Source: Lachnospiraceae bacterium
GTDB lineage: Bacteria; Bacillota; Clostridia; Lachnospirales; Lachnospiraceae
Assembly: GCA_910574285.1 (NCBI GenBank)
Contig: CAJTAL010000015.1
Span: forward strand, 1 to 64,000
Direction: 5' to 3'
DNA: 64,000 bases
Part shown: positions 16,483 through 24,723 of the stretch, piece after piece
Position numbering within the stretch: the stretch's first letter is position 1
Layout: each line of letters starts with the position of its first letter
Translations under genes and position numbers: made by a program
Notes under the pieces: generated by a model
What the model was told of the DNA's origin: nothing
Database searches by the model: none
What the model saw: only the letters and a program-made list of their open reading frames with translations

Positions 16483-16652
16483 TTCCGTCACCCCCAATCA
16501 CTGAATTTACTATTTACATCCTTTCCAATATATCCTGCTTCATTTGCCGATATACCTTTGATACTATTCTTCGGTAAAATATGTAAAAATATAAGATATC
16601 GTTCCTAAATTTAATACATATTTTTTCGGCCGAGCAAGGCAATACGGTTAGT

Positions 16653-17462
16653 TTAACCAAATATACTCTCAAGCAGGCGGGGTTCCATCTTCTTATACCA
16701 GACAGTCCCGATCAACAGATACACAAAAGACAATACAAGAATTTGCAAGATCAGTAAGCTATTTCCCCCCAGACTCTGATGCTCCGTCATTACATTCCGA
16801 AACAGGCTGACTGCTGGTGTCAGAGGAAACCTCTGAGCAATATACTGAAGTCCTGCCGGGAGATATTGAATCGGATACATGATCCCGCAGATGAGATTCA
16901 TCGCTATAAATAGAGTATTCTGTGTCAGATAGGTATCTCTGGTATGCAGCATAACCGCAGACAAGACCAGACCCATACAGAAAAAACTAATAACCGCCAA
17001 TAAGATTACGACAATCGCCTGAACCGAGAACAAATATCTCAAATCCGCACCGACTGCCCCGCCGACTGCCAGCACCGTCCCAAATTCCAGCAGAGCCCTC
17101 GCCGTCTGTTCCAGCAGACAGCCGGCAAAATACGCTTTTCTCGGCATCGGCGTCATCAGCAGAACTTCCAGTGTTCCCTCCCTCAGTTCCGTAATAAGAG
17201 CCCTGCCTATATTCATGAGCGTAGATACCGCCAACACATTCAGCGCGGAACCCAGCACGACATACGTTATATAATCTGTTCCATTGGCATATTCTTGAAA
17301 CTCCCCGTTCAAATTCCCCTGCATAAGATAGTAATACATAAAATATGGAAATATAATCTGAGTAACTCCGGTAATCACTCTTGAAACCATAAATGACCAC
17401 GGTACAGCCCTTAAGATTCCGATTCTGTTTTTCCTGTAAGTAGCAAACATAACCTGGCACAT
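16653..17462 (-). CDS. ABC-2 type membrane permease without cognate ATPase
   Basis: A permease of about 270 residues with six predicted membrane helices, and a segment IGRALITELREGTLEVLLMTPMPR that is typical of the ABC-2 family (coupling region after the second helix). The second ATG (17462) is preferred because AAGGAGA lies ten bases before it; the ATG at 17471 is almost inside the ribosome site. No ATPase gene is next to it, which is unusual for this family. It lies 37 bp downstream of an ArsR-type regulator gene and is probably in its operon. The substrate is unknown. Confidence 0.8.
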   Translation of the reverse strand: MCQVMFATYRKNRIGILRAVPWSFMVSRVITGVTQIIFPYFMYYYLMQGNLNGEFQEYANGTDYITYVVLGSALNVLAVSTLMNIGRALITELREGTLEVLLMTPMPRKAYFAGCLLEQTARALLEFGTVLAVGGAVGADLRYLFSVQAIVVILLAVISFFCMGLVLSAVMLHTRDTYLTQNTLFIAMNLICGIMYPIQYLPAGLQYIAQRFPLTPAVSLFRNVMTEHQSLGGNSLLILQILVLSFVYLLIGTVWYKKMEPRLLESIFG

Positions 17463-17507
17463 AACTTTCATTCTCCTTCTACAGAATTTTCCGGTGTCTT
17501 TCGTATA

Positions 17508-18458
17508 TCAATTCATAATCTCATAGAAAGTATACGGAATGAAATCAATCATCTCTGTCTGAAAATAATACTCTACATAGGCTCCTTTTCTCTTCTTTTT
17601 GACCAGCCCTGCCTCATCAAGGACTTTCAGATGCTTATACACTCCCGCCTCGCTTATAGCCAGGCGCCGGGATAATTCCTGTATCGTTTGAATATCCTGA
17701 AGCAATAATTTCACAATTCTGAGTCTGACCGGATTAGCCAGAGCCTTAAGAAGTCTTACGAAATCATCCGGAATCGAATCCTCCGGATACTCGACCTGGA
17801 CCCCTTTCACAATCTCAAGCCCGTGCGCCTCTTCATACATCCACAGGTGCGGTGAGACAAAAGTACTTACCGAAGCATATATTCTCTTGATCTCTTTCTT
17901 TTGAAACGAATACTCTCTGTTCTTAAGATACGTAATATAATCTTCTCCTACAAAAAGTCTTGGATGAATCCTGCGGCACCAATTCCAGATTCCCCTCTTC
18001 ATACAGGATTCCTTCTCTTCCTTAAGAATACGGCTGATATAGGACCTTAACACAACCTCTTCTCTCTTGAAGATGAGACGATAGTATTCACCCGATGTAT
18101 CCAATACCTGATTCCTTTCTTCAATACTCATCTGCTTACCCAGCGGCAGGATCATCTCATTCCACTCATAGATATTCTTCCGGCGCAGAAATTCAAACAA
18201 CTCAGGAATCTCCATCTGCCGCAGCTCATCCCAGACTGGTATATCGATAAAAAGCGTCCATCCGATTGTAATATCCTGCAGATTCCGGACTCTTTCTGCC
18301 AGCTCCGGATTCTTCTTTTCTACCGACTGTCTCCACTTCCTTCTGCTTACATGGTGATCCGGTCCGGAAAGCACATGCATAGAGAAAAACATCTCCCATG
18401 CCGGCGAATATGAAAATATAACCTCGACCCCGCTTTCATCAATAATATCTGTAATCAT
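17508..18458 (-). CDS. ArsR-family winged-helix regulator with long N-terminal domain
   Basis: A 316-residue protein. The C-terminal 85 residues are a clear ArsR winged helix (LLKALANPVRLRIVKLLLQDIQTIQELSRRLAISEAGVYKHLKVLDEAGLV). The first 220 residues are an uncharacterised helical domain starting IIDESGVEVIFSYSPAWEMFFSMHVLSGP, a pattern seen in long ArsR proteins of Firmicutes. There is no cysteine metal-binding pair in the usual place, so a metal is an unlikely ligand. GGGAGGTAATCTGCC precedes the ATG. It probably controls the permease gene that follows. Confidence 0.85.
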   Translation of the reverse strand: MITDIIDESGVEVIFSYSPAWEMFFSMHVLSGPDHHVSRRKWRQSVEKKNPELAERVRNLQDITIGWTLFIDIPVWDELRQMEIPELFEFLRRKNIYEWNEMILPLGKQMSIEERNQVLDTSGEYYRLIFKREEVVLRSYISRILKEEKESCMKRGIWNWCRRIHPRLFVGEDYITYLKNREYSFQKKEIKRIYASVSTFVSPHLWMYEEAHGLEIVKGVQVEYPEDSIPDDFVRLLKALANPVRLRIVKLLLQDIQTIQELSRRLAISEAGVYKHLKVLDEAGLVKKKRKGAYVEYYFQTEMIDFIPYTFYEIMN

Positions 18459-18601
18459 GGCAGATTACCTCCCGATTTCCTTTTTGGTTAATCCCTTCCG
18501 TTTTATTTTCTGGCAGTGGTATTATAATGAGCCGTTTTACACTTGTCAATACACAATTTTCGGCCAAAAGCAAACTCTTCCATAAACAGTCAGACCGTAA
18601 A

Positions 18602-18641
18602 AGCCGGAACAGAAACTATAATAATAATTTCCATTCCGGCT
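18602..18641 (-). terminator. Terminator after the coiled-coil FtsX permease gene
   Basis: AGCCGGAA (18602-18609) is inverted as TTCCGGCT (18634-18641). On the minus strand the stem ends in GGCTTTTACGG just past the permease stop codon. Confidence 0.6.
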
Positions 18642-18663
18642 CCCTTTTCGTTCTAGTGTACTG

Positions 18664-21600
18664 TCACTCTATACTCTTTAATGATTCTACCATATCTATC
18701 TTCTTGAGCTTAAAATACATGACCCCATTGATCATCAACGAGAACAACACTGTCAAAACCAGGCTATAGATAAAACTCGGCATATTGATATTCCTTCCGA
18801 ACATAGCGGAATCTACCTCCACAGTCTCGATAATAAAGAGATGAAGGAACTTTCCCAATACCACGCCCACAACCGCGCCCAGGAATGTCAGCAGGATATT
18901 CTCTCTGTATACATATTCCGCCACTTCGTTATTATAAAATCCCAGGACCTTAAGCGTCGCCAGTTCTCTCTTCCTCTCAGCGATATTCACCGTATTCAGA
19001 TTATATAATACTACAAACGCAAGCATTCCCGCTGAGATAATCAATACTACAATTACCAGGTTCAGGCTCCGAAGCATATCGTCCAACTGTTTCTCAATGT
19101 CATGGGTATAGCTGACGCTCAGCGCCCCTTCTTCTTTCAGGACATTTCTTCCGATCTTCTCCATATCCGTATTTGTACAGGCATCTTCTACCTTAAACAG
19201 AATACTGTTATACTCCGGTTCTTCCCCATACACATCTTCATAGTAAGAAGGTGTAAAATAGATGTAGTGCCCCATATAGTTCTCACATATCGCCGCGATC
19301 CTGACCTCCTTATTGCCGTTTTCCTTGTCTTTAATCTCGATGGTATCCCCGGCTTCAGCCCCTAAGAGCTTCGCCGTCTTCTCACTTACGATCACTCCCT
19401 CATCCGACAGCAGATATGTTTCCTTCGTCTTTCGATCGTGGAAATCTACAAACTGCGGGATATCTTCCACCTCACTGAATACACACTCATAAGCGGCCCG
19501 CTCTTTCTTACCTTTTAGCAGGGTAATATTCCTCATATCCGCTTCCATGTACTTCGTAATCTGCTCTTCTTCATCAAGCGCTTTCGTGAGCGATTCCTGC
19601 TGTTCTTCTGTGATATCTTCCTGAAGATACACACTGCCGTCATAGAACTGAATCTCGGCATACTGCAATTCTGCAATCTCATAACAGGAATCCTTAAGGC
19701 CAAATCCAACCAGCATAAGCGCCATACACCCACCGATGCCGAATATCGTCATGAAGAAACGCTTCTTATAGCGCATCAGATTCCGGATCGTAGATTTCCA
19801 TGTGAAGTTCAGATGCCGCCAGATGATACCGATCCGTTCCAACAACACACGCCGGCCATTCTTTGGCATCGGAGGCCGCATCAATACTGCCGGCTGGGCG
19901 TCTAATTCCCTGTAACAGGCCATAACCGTGGCGAATATCGTACAGAACACCGCCGCGCCGGAAGCCATAGCCGCATATCCCCAGTCATAAGGCACCAAGA
20001 TCTGCGGCAGATGCTGGTACAGAATCCCATACGCATAGACGATAATATACGGAAGAATCTTCTCTCCGATCAAAACGCCTATGATACTCCCTCCTGCCGT
20101 GGCAAGCAGGGCATAACCAATATACTTGGAAGCAATCGCGCCCTTACCGTAACCGAGCGCTTTCATCGTACCGATCGACGTCCGCTGTTCTTCCACCATA
20201 CGGGTCATACTTGTCAGGCTGATCAATGCCGCTACCAGGAAGAACAGAACCGGGAATACTCTTCCTATAGCTCCGAGACGTTCCGCGTTCTCACCGAATC
20301 CGCTGTACTCAATCAGCGTACTGCGGTCATATACATACCATTTCGGAAGCTCGATCTTGGCGATCTCCTCTTCCGCCTCGGCAATCTCTTTCTCTCCGTC
20401 TGCAATCTCTGCCTCAGCCTCGGCCTTTCCTTCCTCATATTCCTTCTTTGCATCCGCAAGCTTCGTCTCGTTGGATGCTATCTCGGCCTCTCCTTTGTCC
20501 AACTCCGCTTCCTGATTCTGCAGCTCGCTCCATCCCTGGTCGATCTGGGATTGTCCGGACGCTAACTGAGACGGCACATCCGACAGTTGAGCCCCTGAAG
20601 CTTCCAACGCTTCCCTGCTTGCCTCAAGCTGAGCTCTTGCCTCTTCCAATTCTGTCTGGCCTGCCTGAAGCTCTTCCATCCCGATAGCGTACGCCTGCTT
20701 CTCTACCTCTATCTTAAACAGGAGCATCTGCGAATTCGTCTCTAATTCCGCCAATTGCCGCTGAAGCTGCTCGATCAGTTCCTGCGGGTTCTGGCCGGGT
20801 AATACAGGATTTGGGTTAGGGTCAGGATTTGGGGTTGGGGTTGGGGTTGGATCTGGATCAGGGGTAGGAACCGGCTGCGGCTCCTCTCCATCTCCTTCGC
20901 TTCCCTCCTGTCCGGAATCCGGCTGATCAGGCTGCGGCTGCCCTTCTCCTCCGGTTTCCGGTTCCGGCGGAAGATATCTTTGCTGCGTCCCCTGATTCAT
21001 GGAACCTCCGGCCTGTGCCATAAGAGCCTCTATCTGAGCTTTCAGCTTCGCTATCTGTTCCTGCAAAATCTCATAATTCTGCTCATCTGCGTCAATCTGC
21101 GCCTTCAGACCTTCCAGCAATTCCAACCCTTCCTGCATCTGTGCCTCGGCTTCGGCTCTCGCCCCCTCATACTGCTGCCGTCCCTGTTCATACGCCGCGT
21201 CGCCTTCCTCCCACTGCGCAAGCCCCGACTGATAGTCTGCCCAGGCATTGTCAAGCTCCCTCTGCTTAGAGTTTAAAGTTGACTTGGCATTGACAATCTT
21301 TACCCGTCCGTCCGCTATCTGCGCTCTGGCGTCCGCAAGCCGGATCTCGGCGTCCGCTATCTCTTTAGCCGCCTCTGCAAGCTCCTTCGCCGCGTCCGCT
21401 CTTCCTTGCTCCAGTTCCTCCCTTGCTTCGTCTAATTTCTCATTCGCCTCATCCCGCAGCTCATTCCTGCGTGATACCGCTCTTTTCATTGCCAGATCCT
21501 CTATACGATCCATTACCTTTTCTATCAGGTCTTCATACGCATCCGTAAATGCAGTCAGCTCTTTCGCGCCTTCCACCTGCAGATAGACTTCCGTATAGAC

Positions 21601-22218
21601 ATCCATATCGAAGGTTTCTTCCGGTAATACGAGAAACGCGCTGATATTCCCGTCTCCCACGGTAGTGCTCCCTCTTCCGTAAGAAAGATAGCATGGACTA
21701 TTGCCCAGACCGACCACCGTCAGGGTATCCGTCTTCAAGGTATCCGTAACCGCGTCATCCGTCCCGGATTCCAACCTGATCTCATCTCCGATTTGGAACG
21801 CCGAACTGTCATCCGCCATACATTCCCCGGATTTCTTCGGAAGTCTTCCTTTGCTCACCGTAACCTGGTTCAATTTCTCCTGCAGAGACATCACATGAAG
21901 CACCTGCTGCTCATCCGAAGTATTGTAGAGAAAATCAGCGCTGTACGCCCCTTCCGCATACGCCACGCCGTCTTCCTCTTTCATCTTGCGGATATCGTCT
22001 TCGGTGATGCCGTATGTACAGAGCGCCTTAACGTCCATCAGACCGGTTCCATCGAAATAAGAATCCCCGCTTAATCTCATATCCGGCTCCGAAGCACGGA
22101 TACCCGAGAAAAACGCCACGCCAAGAGCGACAATAAAAAGAATCGACAGGAACCTCCCCGGGCTCTTCCGAATCTCCATATAAAAATCTTTTCTTGTAGC
22201 TTTCTTCGTCTTCTTCAT
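18664..22218 (-). CDS. Giant FtsX-like ABC permease with extracytoplasmic coiled coils
   Basis: An 1184-residue protein. A first membrane helix (about 22-42) is followed by an outside domain, then about 390 residues of alanine-, glutamate- and lysine-rich coiled coil (about 245-405 and 495-635). The two coiled-coil arms are split by a Pro/Thr/Asp/Asn-rich linker (about 410-480). Three helices follow near 660-790, then a second outside domain (about 850-1040) and three terminal helices. FtsX domains around TSIGTMKALGYG and ELATLKVLGFYN confirm the family. It pairs with the ATPase 9 bp upstream. The arms suggest mechanical coupling to a cell-wall or envelope partner. Confidence 0.88.
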   Translation of the reverse strand: MKKTKKATRKDFYMEIRKSPGRFLSILFIVALGVAFFSGIRASEPDMRLSGDSYFDGTGLMDVKALCTYGITEDDIRKMKEEDGVAYAEGAYSADFLYNTSDEQQVLHVMSLQEKLNQVTVSKGRLPKKSGECMADDSSAFQIGDEIRLESGTDDAVTDTLKTDTLTVVGLGNSPCYLSYGRGSTTVGDGNISAFLVLPEETFDMDVYTEVYLQVEGAKELTAFTDAYEDLIEKVMDRIEDLAMKRAVSRRNELRDEANEKLDEAREELEQGRADAAKELAEAAKEIADAEIRLADARAQIADGRVKIVNAKSTLNSKQRELDNAWADYQSGLAQWEEGDAAYEQGRQQYEGARAEAEAQMQEGLELLEGLKAQIDADEQNYEILQEQIAKLKAQIEALMAQAGGSMNQGTQQRYLPPEPETGGEGQPQPDQPDSGQEGSEGDGEEPQPVPTPDPDPTPTPTPNPDPNPNPVLPGQNPQELIEQLQRQLAELETNSQMLLFKIEVEKQAYAIGMEELQAGQTELEEARAQLEASREALEASGAQLSDVPSQLASGQSQIDQGWSELQNQEAELDKGEAEIASNETKLADAKKEYEEGKAEAEAEIADGEKEIAEAEEEIAKIELPKWYVYDRSTLIEYSGFGENAERLGAIGRVFPVLFFLVAALISLTSMTRMVEEQRTSIGTMKALGYGKGAIASKYIGYALLATAGGSIIGVLIGEKILPYIIVYAYGILYQHLPQILVPYDWGYAAMASGAAVFCTIFATVMACYRELDAQPAVLMRPPMPKNGRRVLLERIGIIWRHLNFTWKSTIRNLMRYKKRFFMTIFGIGGCMALMLVGFGLKDSCYEIAELQYAEIQFYDGSVYLQEDITEEQQESLTKALDEEEQITKYMEADMRNITLLKGKKERAAYECVFSEVEDIPQFVDFHDRKTKETYLLSDEGVIVSEKTAKLLGAEAGDTIEIKDKENGNKEVRIAAICENYMGHYIYFTPSYYEDVYGEEPEYNSILFKVEDACTNTDMEKIGRNVLKEEGALSVSYTHDIEKQLDDMLRSLNLVIVVLIISAGMLAFVVLYNLNTVNIAERKRELATLKVLGFYNNEVAEYVYRENILLTFLGAVVGVVLGKFLHLFIIETVEVDSAMFGRNINMPSFIYSLVLTVLFSLMINGVMYFKLKKIDMVESLKSIE
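20811..20861 (+). repeat. G-tract run (GGGGTT repeats) on the template strand
   Basis: The plus strand reads GGGTTAGGG, then three GGGGTT units in a row. It is the reverse complement of codons for the linker of Pro-Asx-Pro-Asp/Thr repeats in the FtsX permease. Five G-tracts of 3-4 could form a G-quadruplex in the template strand. Confidence 0.7.
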
Positions 22219-22227
22219 CTGTCCTTC

Positions 22228-22932
22228 CTACCACTCTATGGTTTCAACCGGTACCGGATATGAATTCTTCATAATATCTGCCACCCGCCCGTTCTTTATC
22301 TTAACCACCCGGTCCGCCATCGGCGCGATCGCAGAATTATGCGTGATCAGGACAACCGTCATCCCTTTCATCCGGCATGTATCTTGCAAAAGCTTCAGAA
22401 TCGCCTTCCCCGTATTATAATCCAGCGCCCCCGTCGGCTCGTCACATAAGAGAATCTTAGGATTTTTCGCCAGCGCCCTGGCAATCGACACTCTCTGCTG
22501 TTCCCCGCCGGATAACTGTGCAGGGAAATTATCCAGTCTTTCCCCCAACCCTACTTCCTCTAAGACCTCCCGGGCGTCCATCGGATTCTTACAGATCTGA
22601 AGCGCTAATTCCACATTCTCCAAAGCGGTCAGATTCGGAATCAGGTTATAGAACTGGAATACGAATCCAATATCATCTCTCCGGTAAGCCGTAAGCTGTC
22701 TCTGCGTATATGCCGTGATATCCTGGCCGTCTACGATCACTTCTCCTTCCGACGCCGTATCCATACCGCCGAGAATATTCAATACCGTCGTCTTCCCCGC
22801 ACCGCTTGGTCCTACCACGACGGCAAACTCTCCCCTCTCAATCTGAAAATCAATCCCGTCCGCCGCCATAATCTCGACTTCTCCCATACGGTATCTCTTC
22901 TTCACATCCTTAAGTATAACAAATCCACTCAT
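22228..22932 (-). CDS. ABC transporter ATP-binding protein (LolD/MacB type)
   Basis: A 234-residue ATPase with Walker A GPSGAGKTT, the Q-loop FVFQFYNLIPNLTALENV, the signature LSGGEQQR, and Walker B ILLCDEPTGALD followed by the H-loop THN. It lies directly before the giant FtsX permease and must power it. GGAGGAAATAT precedes the ATG. Upstream, a TATAAT box sits inside a 10-bp inverted repeat, so transcription is probably controlled by a dedicated regulator that is not next to it. Confidence 0.93.
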   Translation of the reverse strand: MSGFVILKDVKKRYRMGEVEIMAADGIDFQIERGEFAVVVGPSGAGKTTVLNILGGMDTASEGEVIVDGQDITAYTQRQLTAYRRDDIGFVFQFYNLIPNLTALENVELALQICKNPMDAREVLEEVGLGERLDNFPAQLSGGEQQRVSIARALAKNPKILLCDEPTGALDYNTGKAILKLLQDTCRMKGMTVVLITHNSAIAPMADRVVKIKNGRVADIMKNSYPVPVETIEW

Positions 22933-23007
22933 ATATTTCCTCCGAAATAAACTTTATGCCCCACGGGCAGCGAACCATACCGCCGATTTACACTGAAAAT
23001 ATACGAT

Positions 23008-23058
23008 CCGCTTATACATCAATGTACTTCATTATACCACGTATAACAGTATAAGCGG
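23008..23058 (-). promoter_or_regulatory. Promoter of the ABC pair framed by an inverted repeat
   Basis: CCGCTTATAC (23008-23017) is inverted as GTATAAGCGG (23049-23058). The minus-strand -10 box TATAAT (23031-23036) lies between the arms, and one arm covers the -35 position. The pattern fits an operator with two half-sites, or a transcript hairpin. Confidence 0.5.
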
Positions 23059-23100
23059 AATCAATTATTTGTAAAACTATTATAAACCGTTATGATACCA

Positions 23101-23153
23101 ATAAAAATATAAGAAACGGCGTACGCCTGTGATATCGTATCAAGACGCACACC
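23101..23153 (-). terminator. Terminator after the PurF-like gene
   Basis: GGTGTGCG and CGTACGCC on the minus strand pair with two wobble bases, followed by GTTTCTTATATTTTTATTGG. Confidence 0.5.
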
Positions 23154-23168
23154 GCTTCATCGGCATGT

Positions 23169-24581
23169 CTATTCTTTTCCGTTAAAACAATACGTGCACA
23201 CTTTACAGGGTTCGATTCCGATAGACTTAAGCAAATCATCCAGCCTGTGGAACCGAAGCGTCGTAAAATTCTGCTGCTCCCTGATATCCTCCAACATCTG
23301 AACATACTTACAGGAACACGGATCTGCATACTCGTCCAGCACCTCTTTCGGGCAATCCTCACCCTCGCGTTTCCTGATCATCTGCCTTGCAATCAATTCC
23401 ATGTCTGACTTGGACCGCGAGAAATTCAGATACTTACATCCATACAAAAGCGGCGGGCATGCCGGACGGACATGAACCTCCTTCGCGCCGCTGTTATACA
23501 GGAATTCCGTCGTCTCGCGAAGCTGGGTCCCCCGTACGATCGAATCGTCGATCAGCAGAAGCTTCTTATTCTCAATCAGCGCCCGTACCGGTATCAGTTT
23601 CATACGCGCGATCAGATTACGCTGTTCCTGATTTGTCGGCATAAAAGATCTCGGCCAGGTCGGTGTATATTTGATAAATGGTCTCGCATACGGAATCCCT
23701 GATTCATTCGCGTACCCGATCGCATGGGCAATACCGGAATCCGGCACACCCGCAACTATGTCAGGATGCACACTGTCTCCATCCCGTTTTGCCAGCATAC
23801 TTCCGCATTTGTAACGCATCTCCTCTACATTGACCCCTTCATAAGCCGAAGTCGGGTAACCATAATATACCCACAGGAAAGAACAGATCCGCATCTTATC
23901 CCGGGGTTCCCGAAGCGTCTTCACACCGCCGGGAGTGATAAACGCGATTTCTGACGGTCCTAATTCCCTGTAATCCGTATAACCCAGATTAATGTATGCA
24001 TGACTCTCGAAAGATACACAGTACGCGTCTTCCTTATGCCCTATAACGAGAGGAGTCCTCCCGTAACGGTCACGCGCCGCATAGATACCTTCTTTCGTCA
24101 TAAGAAGCAGCGTCATAGAACCATCCACGATATCCTGGACATACTCAATCCCTTCTACGATGGAATCCTTTTCACAGATCAGCGCCGCGATCAATTCCGT
24201 CACATTAATCTGCCCGTTCGTCATCTCCTGAAAATGCGAATGTGTGCTGTCATATAACTGTTTCAGCAATTCATCATAATTATTCACCTTGCCCACAGTC
24301 GTAATGGCAAAACTGCCAAGCTTAGAACAGATCAAAAGCGGCTGCGGTTCAAAATCCGAAATACAGCCAATTCCAAGATTCCCCTTCATCTCCCCGACAT
24401 CCCGGTCAAACTTTGTCCGGAACGGAGAATTCTCAATATTGTGAATGGCACGGTTGAACCCGTCTTCCCCATAGACAGCCATTCCGCCTCGCCGCGTTCC
24501 CAGATGCGAATGATAATCCACACCGTAAAAAAGTTCTAGTACACAATCCCTCTGTGCTGCAACACCAAAAAATCCTCCCAT
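23169..24581 (-). CDS. PurF-like amidophosphoribosyltransferase homologue lacking the catalytic cysteine
   Basis: A 470-residue protein with the fold order of glutamine PRPP amidotransferase: an N-terminal Ntn-type glutaminase half, then a phosphoribosyltransferase half with the PRPP loop LLLIDDSIVRGTQLRET. Cysteines near the end (CPPLLYGC, CSC, CKVC) match the iron-sulfur ligands of Bacillus-type PurF. PurF proteins begin MCG or have a propeptide before Cys, but this one starts MGGFFGVA, so the nucleophile is glycine. AAGGAGATCGTAT fits this ATG. The glutaminase should be inactive; an ammonia-dependent or regulatory role is possible. No purine genes are nearby. Confidence 0.8.
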   Translation of the reverse strand: MGGFFGVAAQRDCVLELFYGVDYHSHLGTRRGGMAVYGEDGFNRAIHNIENSPFRTKFDRDVGEMKGNLGIGCISDFEPQPLLICSKLGSFAITTVGKVNNYDELLKQLYDSTHSHFQEMTNGQINVTELIAALICEKDSIVEGIEYVQDIVDGSMTLLLMTKEGIYAARDRYGRTPLVIGHKEDAYCVSFESHAYINLGYTDYRELGPSEIAFITPGGVKTLREPRDKMRICSFLWVYYGYPTSAYEGVNVEEMRYKCGSMLAKRDGDSVHPDIVAGVPDSGIAHAIGYANESGIPYARPFIKYTPTWPRSFMPTNQEQRNLIARMKLIPVRALIENKKLLLIDDSIVRGTQLRETTEFLYNSGAKEVHVRPACPPLLYGCKYLNFSRSKSDMELIARQMIRKREGEDCPKEVLDEYADPCSCKYVQMLEDIREQQNFTTLRFHRLDDLLKSIGIEPCKVCTYCFNGKE

Positions 24582-24723
24582 ATACGATCTCCTTCTTCTA
24601 AACTCAGTAAATTAAATTCAGTAAACATGCTGTGCCATAATTATTCTATCACATCCTAAAAAAAATAACACCCCTGAATTGCCGGCTCAGATGCAAAAAG
24701 TGTGCACGCATAAGCAGATCGTT

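Noticed and set aside
16987-17460. A 157-codon minus-strand frame overlapping the ABC-2 permease in another frame
   Set aside because: The permease frame has membrane helices and a family motif; this one is a serine/glycine/arginine-rich shadow.
20011-20565. Plus-strand frames within the coiled-coil FtsX permease gene
   Set aside because: The long repetitive coiled-coil coding creates open antisense frames; none has a start signal.
20811-20861. GGGGTT run considered as a telomere-like end or a satellite
   Set aside because: It lies in frame within a gene and encodes a Pro-rich hinge that continues on both sides.
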